A stretch of DNA of 64,000 nucleotides from positions 38,171 to 102,170 of the forward strand of contig JAFTVU010000003.1 in the NCBI GenBank assembly GCA_017465665.1, written 5' to 3'. The translations under genes and the position numbers were made by a program. The DNA comes from Oscillospiraceae bacterium (GTDB lineage: Bacteria > Bacillota > Clostridia > Oscillospirales > Ruminococcaceae). The notes under the pieces were generated by a model. It saw only the letters and a list, made by a program, of their open reading frames with translations, did not search any database and was not told where the DNA came from. This document shows positions 1-8,150 of this stretch, one piece after another (the stretch's first letter is position 1; every line of letters starts with the position of its first letter).

Positions 1-110
1 TCGGTCTGAAGGACGGCAAGGTGTGCGATTTCGATATTCAGGAAGCTCTCGCAATGAAGAAGCCGTTCAATGAAAGACTTTACAAGATCGCTAACGAGAT
101 CAGTCTTTAA
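1..110 (+). CDS. pfkA: 6-phosphofructokinase, C-terminal fragment
   Basis: Only the last 35 codons lie in the window, ending with TAA at 108-110. The tail reads GLKDGKVCDFDIQEALAMKK and then PFNERLYKIANEISL, which is the usual ending of bacterial ATP-dependent PfkA (a conserved D-I-x-E-A-L-A-M-K stretch followed by a short helix with a tyrosine). The enzyme phosphorylates fructose 6-phosphate in glycolysis. The start and active site are outside the window, so the identification rests on the tail alone. Confidence 0.72.
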   Translation, partial: GLKDGKVCDFDIQEALAMKKPFNERLYKIANEISL

Positions 111-124
111 TCATGTATGTTAAT

Positions 125-146
125 GCTTCGTATCTGCATACGGAGC
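125..146 (+). terminator. Possible pfkA terminator hairpin
   Basis: A 9-bp stem (125-133 with 138-146, one G-T pair) with a 4-nt loop sits 15 nt after the pfkA stop. It is followed by an AT-rich stretch but not a clean T run, and the next 10 nt enter the riboswitch, so termination here is uncertain. Confidence 0.35.
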
Positions 147-155
147 GTGACATAA

Positions 156-403
156 ATTTATTAACAGAGTAGAATACAACGCGTTAAGTGCCTTTCGGAC
201 GGAGAGTTGCCGAAAGGACGAAAAAGTAAATGGTGTCATCTCGCCACCGCAGTCACCTGTTGGCTGGCGAGAAAGCTGCAGATACAAGGAAGCCGACCCG
301 CAGGCGTACTTTGTGTATGTCAAGCGGTCGGGTGACGCAGTAGCTGCGGTTTTATCGCCAGCCAGCTTTGCGGTGTTGTTTTCGCATCTCGCTGTACATA
401 AAT
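156..403 (+). promoter_or_regulatory. Tetrahydrofolate (THF) riboswitch with a long P4 arm
   Basis: The 5' half (AGAGTAGAATACAACGCGTT, 166-185, then AAGTG) and the 3' half (GCGGTG...GCATCTCGCT, 370-393) match the conserved core of the THF-I riboswitch that controls folT genes. Pairings seen: P1 156-167 with 392-403, P2 173-180 with 375-382, P3 191-198 with 210-217. The L3 loop (GAGA, 202-205) can pair with TCTC at 387-390, the expected pseudoknot. Where known members have a very short P4, here about 145 nt are present (223-369) with three internal hairpins. The 3' strand of P1 (395-403) can alternatively pair perfectly with 431-439 just upstream of the folT ribosome site, a likely expression platform. 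Confidence 0.85.
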
Positions 404-460
404 CCTATGAGTTGCCATAACTTATCCGTAATTTATGTATTGCGTAAAGGAGGATGATTT

Positions 461-1096
461 ATGGCTTTTTTCAAAATGTTCGCTGACTCCGCAAAGGAGC
501 TCAAGACCCTGCGCTGCCTGACTACCACAGCAGTGCTCATCGCGCTGGATATCGCGCTGAAATCCGCAAACATCAACATTACGGATGACACCAAGATATC
601 CTTTGCGTTCCTTGCACTGGCATCCATCGGTATGCTGTTCGGTCCTACCGTCGGCTTTATCGCAGGCATTGTGACAGACCTTATCGGCATGATGCTGCCC
701 TCCGCAGTGGGCGCGTTCAATCCACTGTTTACTATCGTGGAAGCAACAGGCGCTATGGTGTACGGAATATTCCTGTACAGAATGAAGTATGTCAGGATCG
801 AATGGAAAAAGGGCAGCATACTGAAGAATTTCGTGCATGTGTGGAGGATAATCGCAGCAAAGATTGCTGTCGTTATCGTCTGCAACATAATCCTTAACCC
901 TATTGCAATGGTGCTCTCGTCCTACTGGACATGGGAAACCGCGATCTTTGTAAAGATCCCCTCCAGACTCATCAAATACGCACTCCAGACACCTATAGAT
1001 ATAGTATTGATGATACTGGTTCTGTTCCCGGTGCTGTTTGCATATAAGAGTATATTTAAAAATCAGAACACAACAAGAGCAGACGCAAAAGTCTGA
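461..1096 (+). CDS. folT: Folate ECF transporter S component FolT
   Basis: A 211-residue hydrophobic protein with about five to six membrane segments and the substrate-binding fold of energy-coupling-factor S components. The early Arg-x-Leu-Thr motif (residues 22-25), the Phe-Gly-Pro-x-x-Gly turn near residue 65 and a basic C terminus fit the folate family. It would capture folates and dock on a shared EcfA-A'-T module that is not in this window. The ATG follows a strong AGGAGG site at about 450. The THF riboswitch directly upstream independently supports folate as ligand. proC follows after 18 nt, so the two may be co-transcribed. Confidence 0.88.
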   Translation: MAFFKMFADSAKELKTLRCLTTTAVLIALDIALKSANINITDDTKISFAFLALASIGMLFGPTVGFIAGIVTDLIGMMLPSAVGAFNPLFTIVEATGAMVYGIFLYRMKYVRIEWKKGSILKNFVHVWRIIAAKIAVVIVCNIILNPIAMVLSSYWTWETAIFVKIPSRLIKYALQTPIDIVLMILVLFPVLFAYKSIFKNQNTTRADAKV

Positions 1097-1114
1097 CATG
1101 ACAAGAGGTACTAT

Positions 1115-1900
1115 ATGACTAAACTCGGCGTTATCGGAACAGGAAACATGGGTTCCGCCATAATCAATGGCATCAAAGCAAGCAGCATGGATGTGGATAT
1201 CCTTGCTTACGACAAATTCGCAGACAAGTTGGGCTCACTGCCTGTTACCGCCTGTGCGGATGAGATATCCGTAGTAAAAGAATGCAAATACATCCTGCTG
1301 GCTGTCAAGCCGCAGATGCTGGGCGAGGTGCTGGATACCATCGCTTCCGCAGTCACAAGGGATACTGTATTTATTTCTATATGTGCAGGTATCTCAGCCG
1401 AGTTCATCAGAAATCACACCATCCCCGAAGCAAAGGTCGTACTTGTAATGCCCAACACACCTATGATGCTGGGCGTTGGCGCATCTGCCATGAGCTGTGA
1501 TGACAGTGTCTCCGAGGAGGAGTTCGCGTTTGCACGCTCCGTTATCGGCAGCTGCGGTATCACCGAGGTAGTTCCTGCGGATAAGATGAAAGAGGTCATC
1601 GCCATCAACGGCAGCTCTCCTGCGTTTATCTATCTGTATGCAAAGGGCTTTGTAGACTATGCAGCCGAGGTCGGTATCGGTAAGGATGAGGCGCTGCGCC
1701 TGTTCTCCCAGACGCTGATAGGCTCTGCAAAGATGCTCACAGAATCGGGAATGACCGTTGACGAGCTGATAAAGCAGGTATCCTCCCCCGGCGGCACGAC
1801 CATTGCAGGTCTTGAAAAGCTGTACGAGGGTGATATCACAGGCGATGTGAAAAAGGCCTGCGAAGCCTGCACAAAGAGAGCCTACGAGTTAGGTCAGTAA
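1115..1900 (+). CDS. proC: Pyrroline-5-carboxylate reductase
   Basis: A 261-residue NAD(P)H-dependent reductase for the last step of proline synthesis. It starts with a Rossmann motif (GVIGTGNMGSA, residues 5-15) and ends with the family signature around VSSPGGTTIAGL, followed by the helical dimerisation domain. Length is normal for ProC. A ribosome site AAGAGG precedes the ATG by 6-7 nt. It lies 18 nt after folT and is closed by a strong terminator. Folate and proline metabolism have no obvious link, so the pairing may be simple proximity. Confidence 0.95.
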   Translation: MTKLGVIGTGNMGSAIINGIKASSMDVDILAYDKFADKLGSLPVTACADEISVVKECKYILLAVKPQMLGEVLDTIASAVTRDTVFISICAGISAEFIRNHTIPEAKVVLVMPNTPMMLGVGASAMSCDDSVSEEEFAFARSVIGSCGITEVVPADKMKEVIAINGSSPAFIYLYAKGFVDYAAEVGIGKDEALRLFSQTLIGSAKMLTESGMTVDELIKQVSSPGGTTIAGLEKLYEGDITGDVKKACEACTKRAYELGQ

Positions 1901-1912
1901 AAATAATACACC

Positions 1913-1937
1913 AGAGCCGCAACCTGCGGCTCTTTTT
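1913..1937 (+). terminator. Intrinsic terminator after proC
   Basis: An AGAGCCGC stem with AACCT-type loop closes with GCGGCTCT and runs directly into five Ts. It ends the folT-proC transcript. Confidence 0.9.
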
Positions 1938-2049
1938 ATCGTCTGTTTATAAAGAATAGTATTTTTTTCTTTTAAATATGTCACTTTTTGCCGCCGAAAA
2001 CTGTTTTATATAAGGGGGAATATTTTACGTCCCCCTTCGCGTATTCCAT

Positions 2050-2078
2050 TTGACAAATATGTACATAATGTGTATAAT
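2050..2078 (+). promoter_or_regulatory. Consensus SigA promoter for the first sigma operon
   Basis: TTGACA at 2050-2055 and TATAAT at 2073-2078 are separated by 17 nt, with a TG one base before the -10. Both boxes are perfect. The start site would lie near 2085, giving a leader of about 175 nt before the GTG at 2259. Confidence 0.85.
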
Positions 2079-2094
2079 GAAAATGTATTGCGCC

Positions 2095-2181
2095 AAAACG
2101 GCGTTAAATAGGTATCTATACCTGCCAAAACAGGATAATACAAGCTATTTATACAAATAGTTAAAAACAATTTGTATAAAT
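2095..2181 (+). promoter_or_regulatory. Hairpin-rich leader of the sigma gene
   Basis: The 1901-2258 gap holds the terminator, the promoter and this leader. It contains three short hairpins (around 2090-2104, 2110-2123 and 2121-2134) and a perfect 12-bp stem, 2147-2158 with 2170-2181, with an 11-nt A-rich loop. A short AT-rich run follows the last stem. It could slow or terminate transcription, or protect the RNA. It matches no riboswitch I know. Confidence 0.45.
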
Positions 2182-2258
2182 TTCTTAAAAAAATCTGAAA
2201 CTTTTTCAAAATAACCGCTGACTTCAATAATGAGGCGGATAAGCGAGGTGAGCTCCGC

Positions 2259-2804
2259 GTGGGAAATATCGACATAGACAGTTACTTTGACACCGTGTAC
2301 GCGGAGACTTTTAACTCCGTATCACGTTTCGTGGTCAGCCACGCGGCACGCTTTCAGGACGCAGAGGATATCGTCCAGAATGTGTATACCCGCTTCTACA
2401 AGCGCCTTAAAGATAAGGGCTGTGATGATATAGACAATGCTGAAGCATTTGTCATAAACATCGCTAAATTTGAATGTAAGAGCTTTTTCTCAGGCTTCAT
2501 CAAGCGCAAGGACAAGGTAATGAGCATGTCTGATTTCGACGAAGAACAGACAGCGGCGCTGGAGGCTGAGCTTTCGCGCGATCAGAAAAATCTTGAGGAT
2601 ATCATGTCGGATAAGATACTCGCAAAGCAGATATTTGACGATATCATGAACGACGATGAAACGGTCGGAAAGATCTTCTACCTGCACTTCGTATGTGATA
2701 TGAAGCTGGACGAGGTCGCAAAGAAGCTGGATATGAAGCTCTCAACAGTAAAAACTAAACTGTACCGAACAATGGAACGCCAGAAGAAGAAGTTCGGTAT
2801 CTGA
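2259..2804 (+). CDS. ECF-type RNA polymerase sigma factor
   Basis: A 181-residue two-domain sigma factor. Region 2 includes the DAEDIVQNVYTRFYK helix (about residues 35-50); region 4 is the helix-turn-helix around DEVAKKLDMKLSTVKTKLYR near the C terminus. The start is GTG at 2259, preceded by a GAGGTGA ribosome site; no in-frame ATG is better placed. It is followed 36 nt later by a large membrane-anchored protein with a cytoplasmic head, the typical place of an anti-sigma partner. It is driven by a consensus housekeeping promoter, so control is probably post-translational. What genes it serves cannot be read from the window. Confidence 0.85.
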   Translation: MGNIDIDSYFDTVYAETFNSVSRFVVSHAARFQDAEDIVQNVYTRFYKRLKDKGCDDIDNAEAFVINIAKFECKSFFSGFIKRKDKVMSMSDFDEEQTAALEAELSRDQKNLEDIMSDKILAKQIFDDIMNDDETVGKIFYLHFVCDMKLDEVAKKLDMKLSTVKTKLYRTMERQKKKFGI

Positions 2805-2840
2805 TACATTGTAACTCTATCATGAAAGGAGGTCGGCTTT

Positions 2841-5108
2841 GTGAATAAGAATGATTTCTACAAACAGCTTATGAGCGAATATGCGTTCGACGCTGAAAAG
2901 ATAAGAAATAACGCTAAAAAAGGCAGATTTGCAAAGCAGAAGATCTCCCCGATAGCTATCGGTCTGACAGCCGCAGTAGCTGCGGTCACAGTTACCGTCG
3001 GCACAGTTGCGGTATCTATGATAGATGACAGACATGGTGTTGATCTCGTAGGCGGAAATTCTACGCTTTCTGCACTTTCTCCCGCCGAGCGCATACAGCA
3101 TGCCATTGAACAGCAGAGCGAGTTCCAGAACAGTGATGAGCTCCAGAGCGTATTCGTAACATTTACACAGCCGCTCAGCCCCGCAGCTGCAAGATCGGTG
3201 CTGACAGCTTATACAGATGAAAATATACCTGTCAAGGCTGTATATCTCGCAAATGGCAGCCGTATAACAGGAAGCAATGAGGTTGCAGCAGTTTTCGCGT
3301 CCGAAAAGCAGATAAGCGGCGTTTATATTGAATGCGCAGGCTCTGTTATGTCGCAGCTCCAGAGCGACAACGCTGTTGCTCTTGTTGAAATAATGACAGA
3401 GAATGAGTTTGACACTATAGTTCCTATAGCTCCCGAGGATGTGGAGACAGTAGATATTCCGCTGCTTGATGATGAGCCTGTGGTAGTTCCCGAAAACGGC
3501 GGAACTTCCACTCCATCCGTTCCTGAAACCGAGGAGAGCAAGTCGCCTGTTGATATAGCTCCCACAACTGAGGAAGCCGCATCCGCGGATACCGATGAGC
3601 CCACTGCAGAGACCATCGATCAGACCAATGAGGCTGAGACTTTTGCTCCTGCAGAGACAACTGAACCTACAGAAGAGGTCGTTGTTCCCGAAACAGAGGA
3701 AGCTCCCGTAGTCGCAGAGCCTGTGAAGCCTGTTATCCAGCAGCTTCCCGATGGAGTTACTCTCCCCCTGACATATGATGCATTCATGTTTGAATCCAAG
3801 CACATGGATGCTGAGCTGGCATATTTCATCACTGATAATATGCTCTTTATCCGCACAGAAAATGGCATAGCACTGTATGAGTTCAACGGCAGTGAAATGG
3901 TGCTTGTCGATTCCGTTGAATGCAGTGAGCCCAAGACACACTGGGTAGCTGAAAACGGCGGTAGGATGCTTATCACCAGTGTTGGTCAAAACGGCAACCG
4001 CAACCAGCTGTGGCTGGTTGACGGATACAACGGTGTTATTCATGATCTGGCTGCCGAGGATATCGTAATGGACGGCGCTATAACAAGTATCGGCTATAAC
4101 GCTGACAGCAAAACAGTAATGCTTGTTATAAAGGAATACGGCACTTATTATGTCTACTCCGCGGAAATGCAGTCCAACAATACACTCGAAAACATCAGCA
4201 ATGTGTTTGAAACTACAGCCAAGACCACTCTTCTCAGCTTCAACGGCAGCAACGTTTATCTTGCTGTGAGCGACGGAGATATGACTCAGATCCATGCTGT
4301 TGATATCAGCACCTGTGATTCCAGAATAATCAAGAACTACGAAAGCAAGCCTGTTATTAGCAAGAACCTTGCATTCACATACGGCATCATCCAGCCCTCT
4401 GCGAATGCACTGACAGGTACTGTCGAAATATTCGACCCCGCAACAGAGACCTTTATCAAAACTGAATATTTTGATGAAAATATCAGCTTCGGCGCAAGCA
4501 GGAACAACTTCTCTGTGAACGGCAGCTTCTATACCGTTGCAGGCGGAACGATCTCCGCTTCGGGCGGTATCAACGCTATCGCGCAGATAGATTATAAGAA
4601 GAGCCTTTCAGGAATATACTCGGCTTATGCTGACGGCGGATATGTATACATCACTGAAAGCGTTTATTCCGATACAAATACCGCAGGTATGCTGGATTTC
4701 GGTCATATCACTTCCAGTGGTGACGCAGAGTTCATCCACGCAGTAAACGGCGCTATCGGTATGAACAATGCTCTCGTTCTCGGCCTTTGCGGAGATTGCG
4801 GAATCTATTCCCAGGCAAAGCTCCTTGAATGTCTGCCTGTTTACTATTCCGAAAATGCTGTTTCCCAGCTGAAAAAGCTGTGTAAGATATCCGAATACGG
4901 CACGCTGGATTATACAGACGGCGGTCTCACAGCTATAGACGCATCCGAAACAAAGCTGGTGATCAGCTCCAACAACGGAAAAACCGCTTCGGGTGTGCTC
5001 TACATCAAGGCAGGCGTGTTCGGCGGCAAGACAGCTTACCGCTCCGTAAGCATCAGCTTCGTGCTTGAGAATAACAGCTGGCGAGTTGATACGATAATAG
5101 GCAAATGA
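2841..5108 (+). CDS. Large membrane-anchored anti-sigma-like protein
   Basis: 755 residues beginning with GTG after a strong AGGAGGT site. A basic cytoplasmic head (1-35) is followed by one membrane helix (about 36-61), an exported alpha/beta region (about 75-200), a Pro/Glu/Thr-rich flexible linker (about 200-300) and a beta-rich C-terminal part (about 310-755) whose repeating strands and Asp-Gly turns look like a beta-propeller. Topology and position directly after an ECF sigma gene suggest an anti-sigma factor that reads an extracellular signal. I recognise no named domain, so the function is inferred from architecture and context. The linker is acidic and low in complexity. An intrinsic terminator follows. 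Confidence 0.6.
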   Translation: MNKNDFYKQLMSEYAFDAEKIRNNAKKGRFAKQKISPIAIGLTAAVAAVTVTVGTVAVSMIDDRHGVDLVGGNSTLSALSPAERIQHAIEQQSEFQNSDELQSVFVTFTQPLSPAAARSVLTAYTDENIPVKAVYLANGSRITGSNEVAAVFASEKQISGVYIECAGSVMSQLQSDNAVALVEIMTENEFDTIVPIAPEDVETVDIPLLDDEPVVVPENGGTSTPSVPETEESKSPVDIAPTTEEAASADTDEPTAETIDQTNEAETFAPAETTEPTEEVVVPETEEAPVVAEPVKPVIQQLPDGVTLPLTYDAFMFESKHMDAELAYFITDNMLFIRTENGIALYEFNGSEMVLVDSVECSEPKTHWVAENGGRMLITSVGQNGNRNQLWLVDGYNGVIHDLAAEDIVMDGAITSIGYNADSKTVMLVIKEYGTYYVYSAEMQSNNTLENISNVFETTAKTTLLSFNGSNVYLAVSDGDMTQIHAVDISTCDSRIIKNYESKPVISKNLAFTYGIIQPSANALTGTVEIFDPATETFIKTEYFDENISFGASRNNFSVNGSFYTVAGGTISASGGINAIAQIDYKKSLSGIYSAYADGGYVYITESVYSDTNTAGMLDFGHITSSGDAEFIHAVNGAIGMNNALVLGLCGDCGIYSQAKLLECLPVYYSENAVSQLKKLCKISEYGTLDYTDGGLTAIDASETKLVISSNNGKTASGVLYIKAGVFGGKTAYRSVSISFVLENNSWRVDTIIGK

Positions 5109-5113
5109 TGATC

Positions 5114-5146
5114 CTGTCCTTCCGTTTTCGGGAGGACAGTTCTTTT
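5114..5146 (+). terminator. Intrinsic terminator
   Basis: An 11-bp stem (5114-5124 with 5129-5139, one G-T pair) around a TTTT loop is followed by TTCTTTT. The AGGAGG ribosome site of the next gene begins at 5147, immediately after the T run, so read-through rather than a new promoter must supply some expression of the next gene. Confidence 0.85.
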
Positions 5147-5157
5147 AGGAGGCAGTC

Positions 5158-5529
5158 ATGAGCAAAAAAACTATCGCAGCATGGCTGACAGCTGCACTTT
5201 TATGTGTGGCGGGAATAACGCTTTTCCTGCTGCTGCGCGGCATGAACATCACCGATCCCGCCGCCGAGATATATGTTGACGGCAGCCTGTACCGCAGGGT
5301 GGATCTCGCACAGGATGCCACATTTACCGTGGAAAGCGAGCACGGCACAAACACCATCCGCGTTTCAGCGGGCAGGATCTCCGTTATATCAGCCGATTGC
5401 CCCGATCAGGTGTGCGTTGCAAGCGGCGCGATATCGGGCGGCGCAGTTCCGATAATATGTCTGCCGCACCGTCTGGAGATACGGATAGTTTCTGCCGCAG
5501 ATGATGATACAGATACTCAGATAAGATAA
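5158..5529 (+). CDS. NusG domain II-like exported protein
   Basis: A 123-residue protein with one N-terminal membrane helix (about 8-27) and an extracytoplasmic domain. The domain has the pattern of the NusG_II family common in Clostridia: YVDGSLYRRVDL, then GTNTIRV, then a Cys pair in ADCPDQVCV and a third Cys in ICLPHRLEI. The cysteine spacing is conserved in the family, whose function is not established; it is unrelated in role to transcription factor NusG. It sits between the sigma operon and a class A PBP. Confidence 0.75.
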   Translation: MSKKTIAAWLTAALLCVAGITLFLLLRGMNITDPAAEIYVDGSLYRRVDLAQDATFTVESEHGTNTIRVSAGRISVISADCPDQVCVASGAISGGAVPIICLPHRLEIRIVSAADDDTDTQIR

Positions 5530-5531
5530 GC

Positions 5532-5566
5532 AAAACAGGCAGATTTTCCCACGATCTGCCTGTTTT
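5532..5566 (+). terminator. Intrinsic terminator
   Basis: A 13-bp stem (AAAACAGGCAGAT with its complement) and 9-nt loop, ending in TTTT. It closes the NusG-II gene. Confidence 0.85.
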
Positions 5567-5600
5567 CTGCATTTATTGCTGTTTTTTTTATAAAAAGCTA

Positions 5601-5629
5601 TTAACATTCTGCCAAGAATATGATATAAT
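5601..5629 (+). promoter_or_regulatory. SigA promoter of the PBP gene
   Basis: TTAACA (5601-5606), 17 nt, TATAAT (5624-5629). The start would fall near 5636, which rules out the upstream ATG at 5635 as the PBP start. Confidence 0.75.
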
Positions 5630-5697
5630 ATAATATGTATGATTATATAATGTCATACTATGTTCACAGCAAGCCGTCTTTCAAAGGAATGGTGATA

Positions 5698-8064
5698 ATG
5701 GATAACAAGAAAAAAATAAAATACATCAAGATCAAAGATGAAGAGCAGCCTAAGCGCCGCTCAAAAAAGAAAAAGAGCAAGGTGATGAAGAACATCGGTC
5801 ACGCTCTGACCATTGTCGGAACTACCTTTTCTGCAATGATACTTATAATCGTTGTTATGATGTGTATCGTTGTTACAGTGCTGACCGTATATGTTCTGGA
5901 CTTTGCGGACAACAGCTATGACGCTAACCTGCGCGATGTTGAGATGAAATACACCAGCTTTGTCTATGCCTATGATGCCGATGGCAACGAGGTGGAGATA
6001 AAACGTCTCGCAGCTGATGAGAACCGTATCTGGGTAAACTACGAGGATATGGCTCCCTGCCTTATCGACGCGGTAGTCGCTGTTGAGGACAAGCGTTTCT
6101 ACGAGCACAAGGGCGTTGACTGGAAGCGTACCTCCTCCTCCCTTATCAAGGACGTCTTCAACATGGAGGGCGAGGGACAGGGTGGTTCTACGATAACCCA
6201 GCAGCTTATCAAGAACATCACAGGCGATGACGAGGTAACATGGGAACGTAAGCTGCGTGAGATCTTCCGTGCGCTCAGCCTTGAGGAGAAATACACCAAG
6301 ATCGATATCATCGAATCCTACCTTAACCGAATCTGGTTCGGCGGTATGATCTACGGCGTCGGCTCAGCGTCCCAGTACTATTTCGACAAGACTCCTGCCG
6401 AGCTTACCGTAGCAGAATCCGCTATACTTGCGGGTATGATACGAAGCCCTGGCAGCTACAACCCCTATGCAAACCTTGAAAAGAGCAAGGAACGACAGGT
6501 ATACGCGCTGAGAAGCATGTACGATCAGGGCCTTATCGATACCAAGACCTACGAGGATGCACGCTACAACGTAACAAAGGTATACTTCGCAAAGCCTGTT
6601 TACGGCGATGATTACGGATATATCGATGAGCGCACTCTTTCCGACGAGGACGATACCGTTCTTGAAGAGGAGATACTTGCAGATCTCGAATATGAAGCAT
6701 ACAAGTGGAACGGCAACTATGAGGTCAGCCAGAACTGGTATGTTGACGCAGGCATCGAGCAGGTCATCAACGACTATGCAGACGATAAGGGCATCTCCTA
6801 CACCTCTGCAAAGAACGAGATCTACAACGGCGGCTACAAGATCTATCTGAATATGGATATCGCCATTCAGGAGGAGCTTGAAAGGAAATACCGCGACCCC
6901 TATACCGTAGTATCTTTCTATGACAAGACGATGGAAAAGGAAAACCTCATCCAGTCCTCCTTTGTCATCATGGATTACTCGGGTACTGTAGTGGCACTGG
7001 TAGGCGGTCTTGGCGAAAAGGAGGGCGACGGTACATTCAACCGCGCTACTCAGGCAACAAGAGCCCCAGGCTCTACAATGAAGCCTATCTCGGTATACTC
7101 CACCGCTATTGAAAATAACCTCATCACCTACTCCACAATGATACCAAACTCTGGTATCGAGGTTCCCGATCCTGAAATAGATTATCCGTGGCCTAAGAAC
7201 TTTGGTAACAAGCTGGGCGATAATGTACTTTATCCCGTATGGTATGCGGTGCGTAAATCTACAAATACTGTTGCGGTAAGAGTGGCTCAGATGCTCACTC
7301 CGCAGGTATGCTATAATCAGCTGACACAGAACCTCGGCTTCTCCACACTGCTGGAAAGCGATATCGCATATTCGCCTATCGCGTTGGGCGGCTTGACTCA
7401 GGGCGTTCATCTGATAGAGCTTGCCGCATCCTATCAGATATTCGGCAACGGCGGCTACTACTATGAGCCTATGCTGTACAGCAAGGTGGTAGACAGCCGC
7501 GGCAACACCATCCTTGAGCAGGATTTCTACGGTACTCAGGCGATAAGCTCCGATACCGCATGGATAACCAACCGTGCCATGAAGACCGTTATCACCGACC
7601 CCTACGGCTCGGGTATCAACGCACAGCTTGAAAACGTTGAGGTAGTCGGCAAGACAGGTACCTCCAACGATGACTGTAATCTGCTGTTCGTGGGTCTTAC
7701 TCCCGATTATGTGGGAGCACTCTGGATAGGCCGTGATAACAACAAGGAGCTTGGCACTCAGTCTGCTTCGGGTTGGATGACTCTAGCAAAGATCTGGAAG
7801 AATGTAATGCAGGATGTACAGGACACATCCCAGCCGCTTTACTTCACTCCCGACACTACCGTACTGGAGCGCAACTACTGCTCGCAGACAGGTCTGCTCT
7901 CCACAAACAAGTGCAAGGATTCCGAGCTTGGCTATTACCGTGAAAGCAACGTACCCGATTACTGTAACGGCAAGCACGCCGAGATACAGCAGGGCATCCT
8001 CAAGGAGCACGGTGTTACCACAGATGAGGAAACAACTGAGGTATCCACCGCTGAAGCAGGATAA
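5698..8064 (+). CDS. Class A penicillin-binding protein (PBP1A-like)
   Basis: A bifunctional peptidoglycan glycosyltransferase/transpeptidase of 788 residues. A highly basic head and one membrane helix (about 35-65) precede a GT51 domain with the catalytic Glu in VAVEDKRF (Glu130) and the GGSTITQQ motif. The penicillin-binding domain shows STMK (Ser459/Lys462), STN (Ser521) and KTGT (Lys652). The ATG at 5698 is chosen because AAAGGA lies 9 nt upstream and the promoter at 5601-5629 excludes the longer frame. It polymerises and cross-links wall strands outside the membrane. The C terminus has a Cys-bearing tail (CSQTGLLSTNKC). Confidence 0.95.
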   Translation: MDNKKKIKYIKIKDEEQPKRRSKKKKSKVMKNIGHALTIVGTTFSAMILIIVVMMCIVVTVLTVYVLDFADNSYDANLRDVEMKYTSFVYAYDADGNEVEIKRLAADENRIWVNYEDMAPCLIDAVVAVEDKRFYEHKGVDWKRTSSSLIKDVFNMEGEGQGGSTITQQLIKNITGDDEVTWERKLREIFRALSLEEKYTKIDIIESYLNRIWFGGMIYGVGSASQYYFDKTPAELTVAESAILAGMIRSPGSYNPYANLEKSKERQVYALRSMYDQGLIDTKTYEDARYNVTKVYFAKPVYGDDYGYIDERTLSDEDDTVLEEEILADLEYEAYKWNGNYEVSQNWYVDAGIEQVINDYADDKGISYTSAKNEIYNGGYKIYLNMDIAIQEELERKYRDPYTVVSFYDKTMEKENLIQSSFVIMDYSGTVVALVGGLGEKEGDGTFNRATQATRAPGSTMKPISVYSTAIENNLITYSTMIPNSGIEVPDPEIDYPWPKNFGNKLGDNVLYPVWYAVRKSTNTVAVRVAQMLTPQVCYNQLTQNLGFSTLLESDIAYSPIALGGLTQGVHLIELAASYQIFGNGGYYYEPMLYSKVVDSRGNTILEQDFYGTQAISSDTAWITNRAMKTVITDPYGSGINAQLENVEVVGKTGTSNDDCNLLFVGLTPDYVGALWIGRDNNKELGTQSASGWMTLAKIWKNVMQDVQDTSQPLYFTPDTTVLERNYCSQTGLLSTNKCKDSELGYYRESNVPDYCNGKHAEIQQGILKEHGVTTDEETTEVSTAEAG

Positions 8065-8080
8065 AGCCACAATAAAAGCT

Positions 8081-8118
8081 ACAAGCCATTTCCGTTGATT
8101 CGGAGATGGCTTGTTTTT
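8081..8118 (+). terminator. Intrinsic terminator after the PBP gene
   Basis: A 14-bp stem, 8081-8094 with 8101-8114, with a T-rich 3' end (TTGTTTTTG). It also faces the convergent gene that ends at 8151. Confidence 0.85.
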
Positions 8119-8150
8119 GTATAAATTCAATATAATATTACTCAAAGTAT

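Noticed and set aside
223-369. A second riboswitch (cobalamin-like) nested in the THF P4 arm
   Set aside because: GAAGCC...CAGGCG superficially recalls the B12 box, but the conserved core positions do not match. I kept only the statement that the arm is structured.
2820-4295. A 491-codon open frame opposite the anti-sigma-like gene
   Set aside because: Low-complexity, Cys- and His-rich translation without a start signal; the plus-strand gene has a promoter, ribosome site and membrane topology.
5635-5697. Upstream ATG for the penicillin-binding protein
   Set aside because: It falls at the expected transcription start of the 5601-5629 promoter and has no ribosome site; the ATG at 5698 has AAAGGA at a proper distance.
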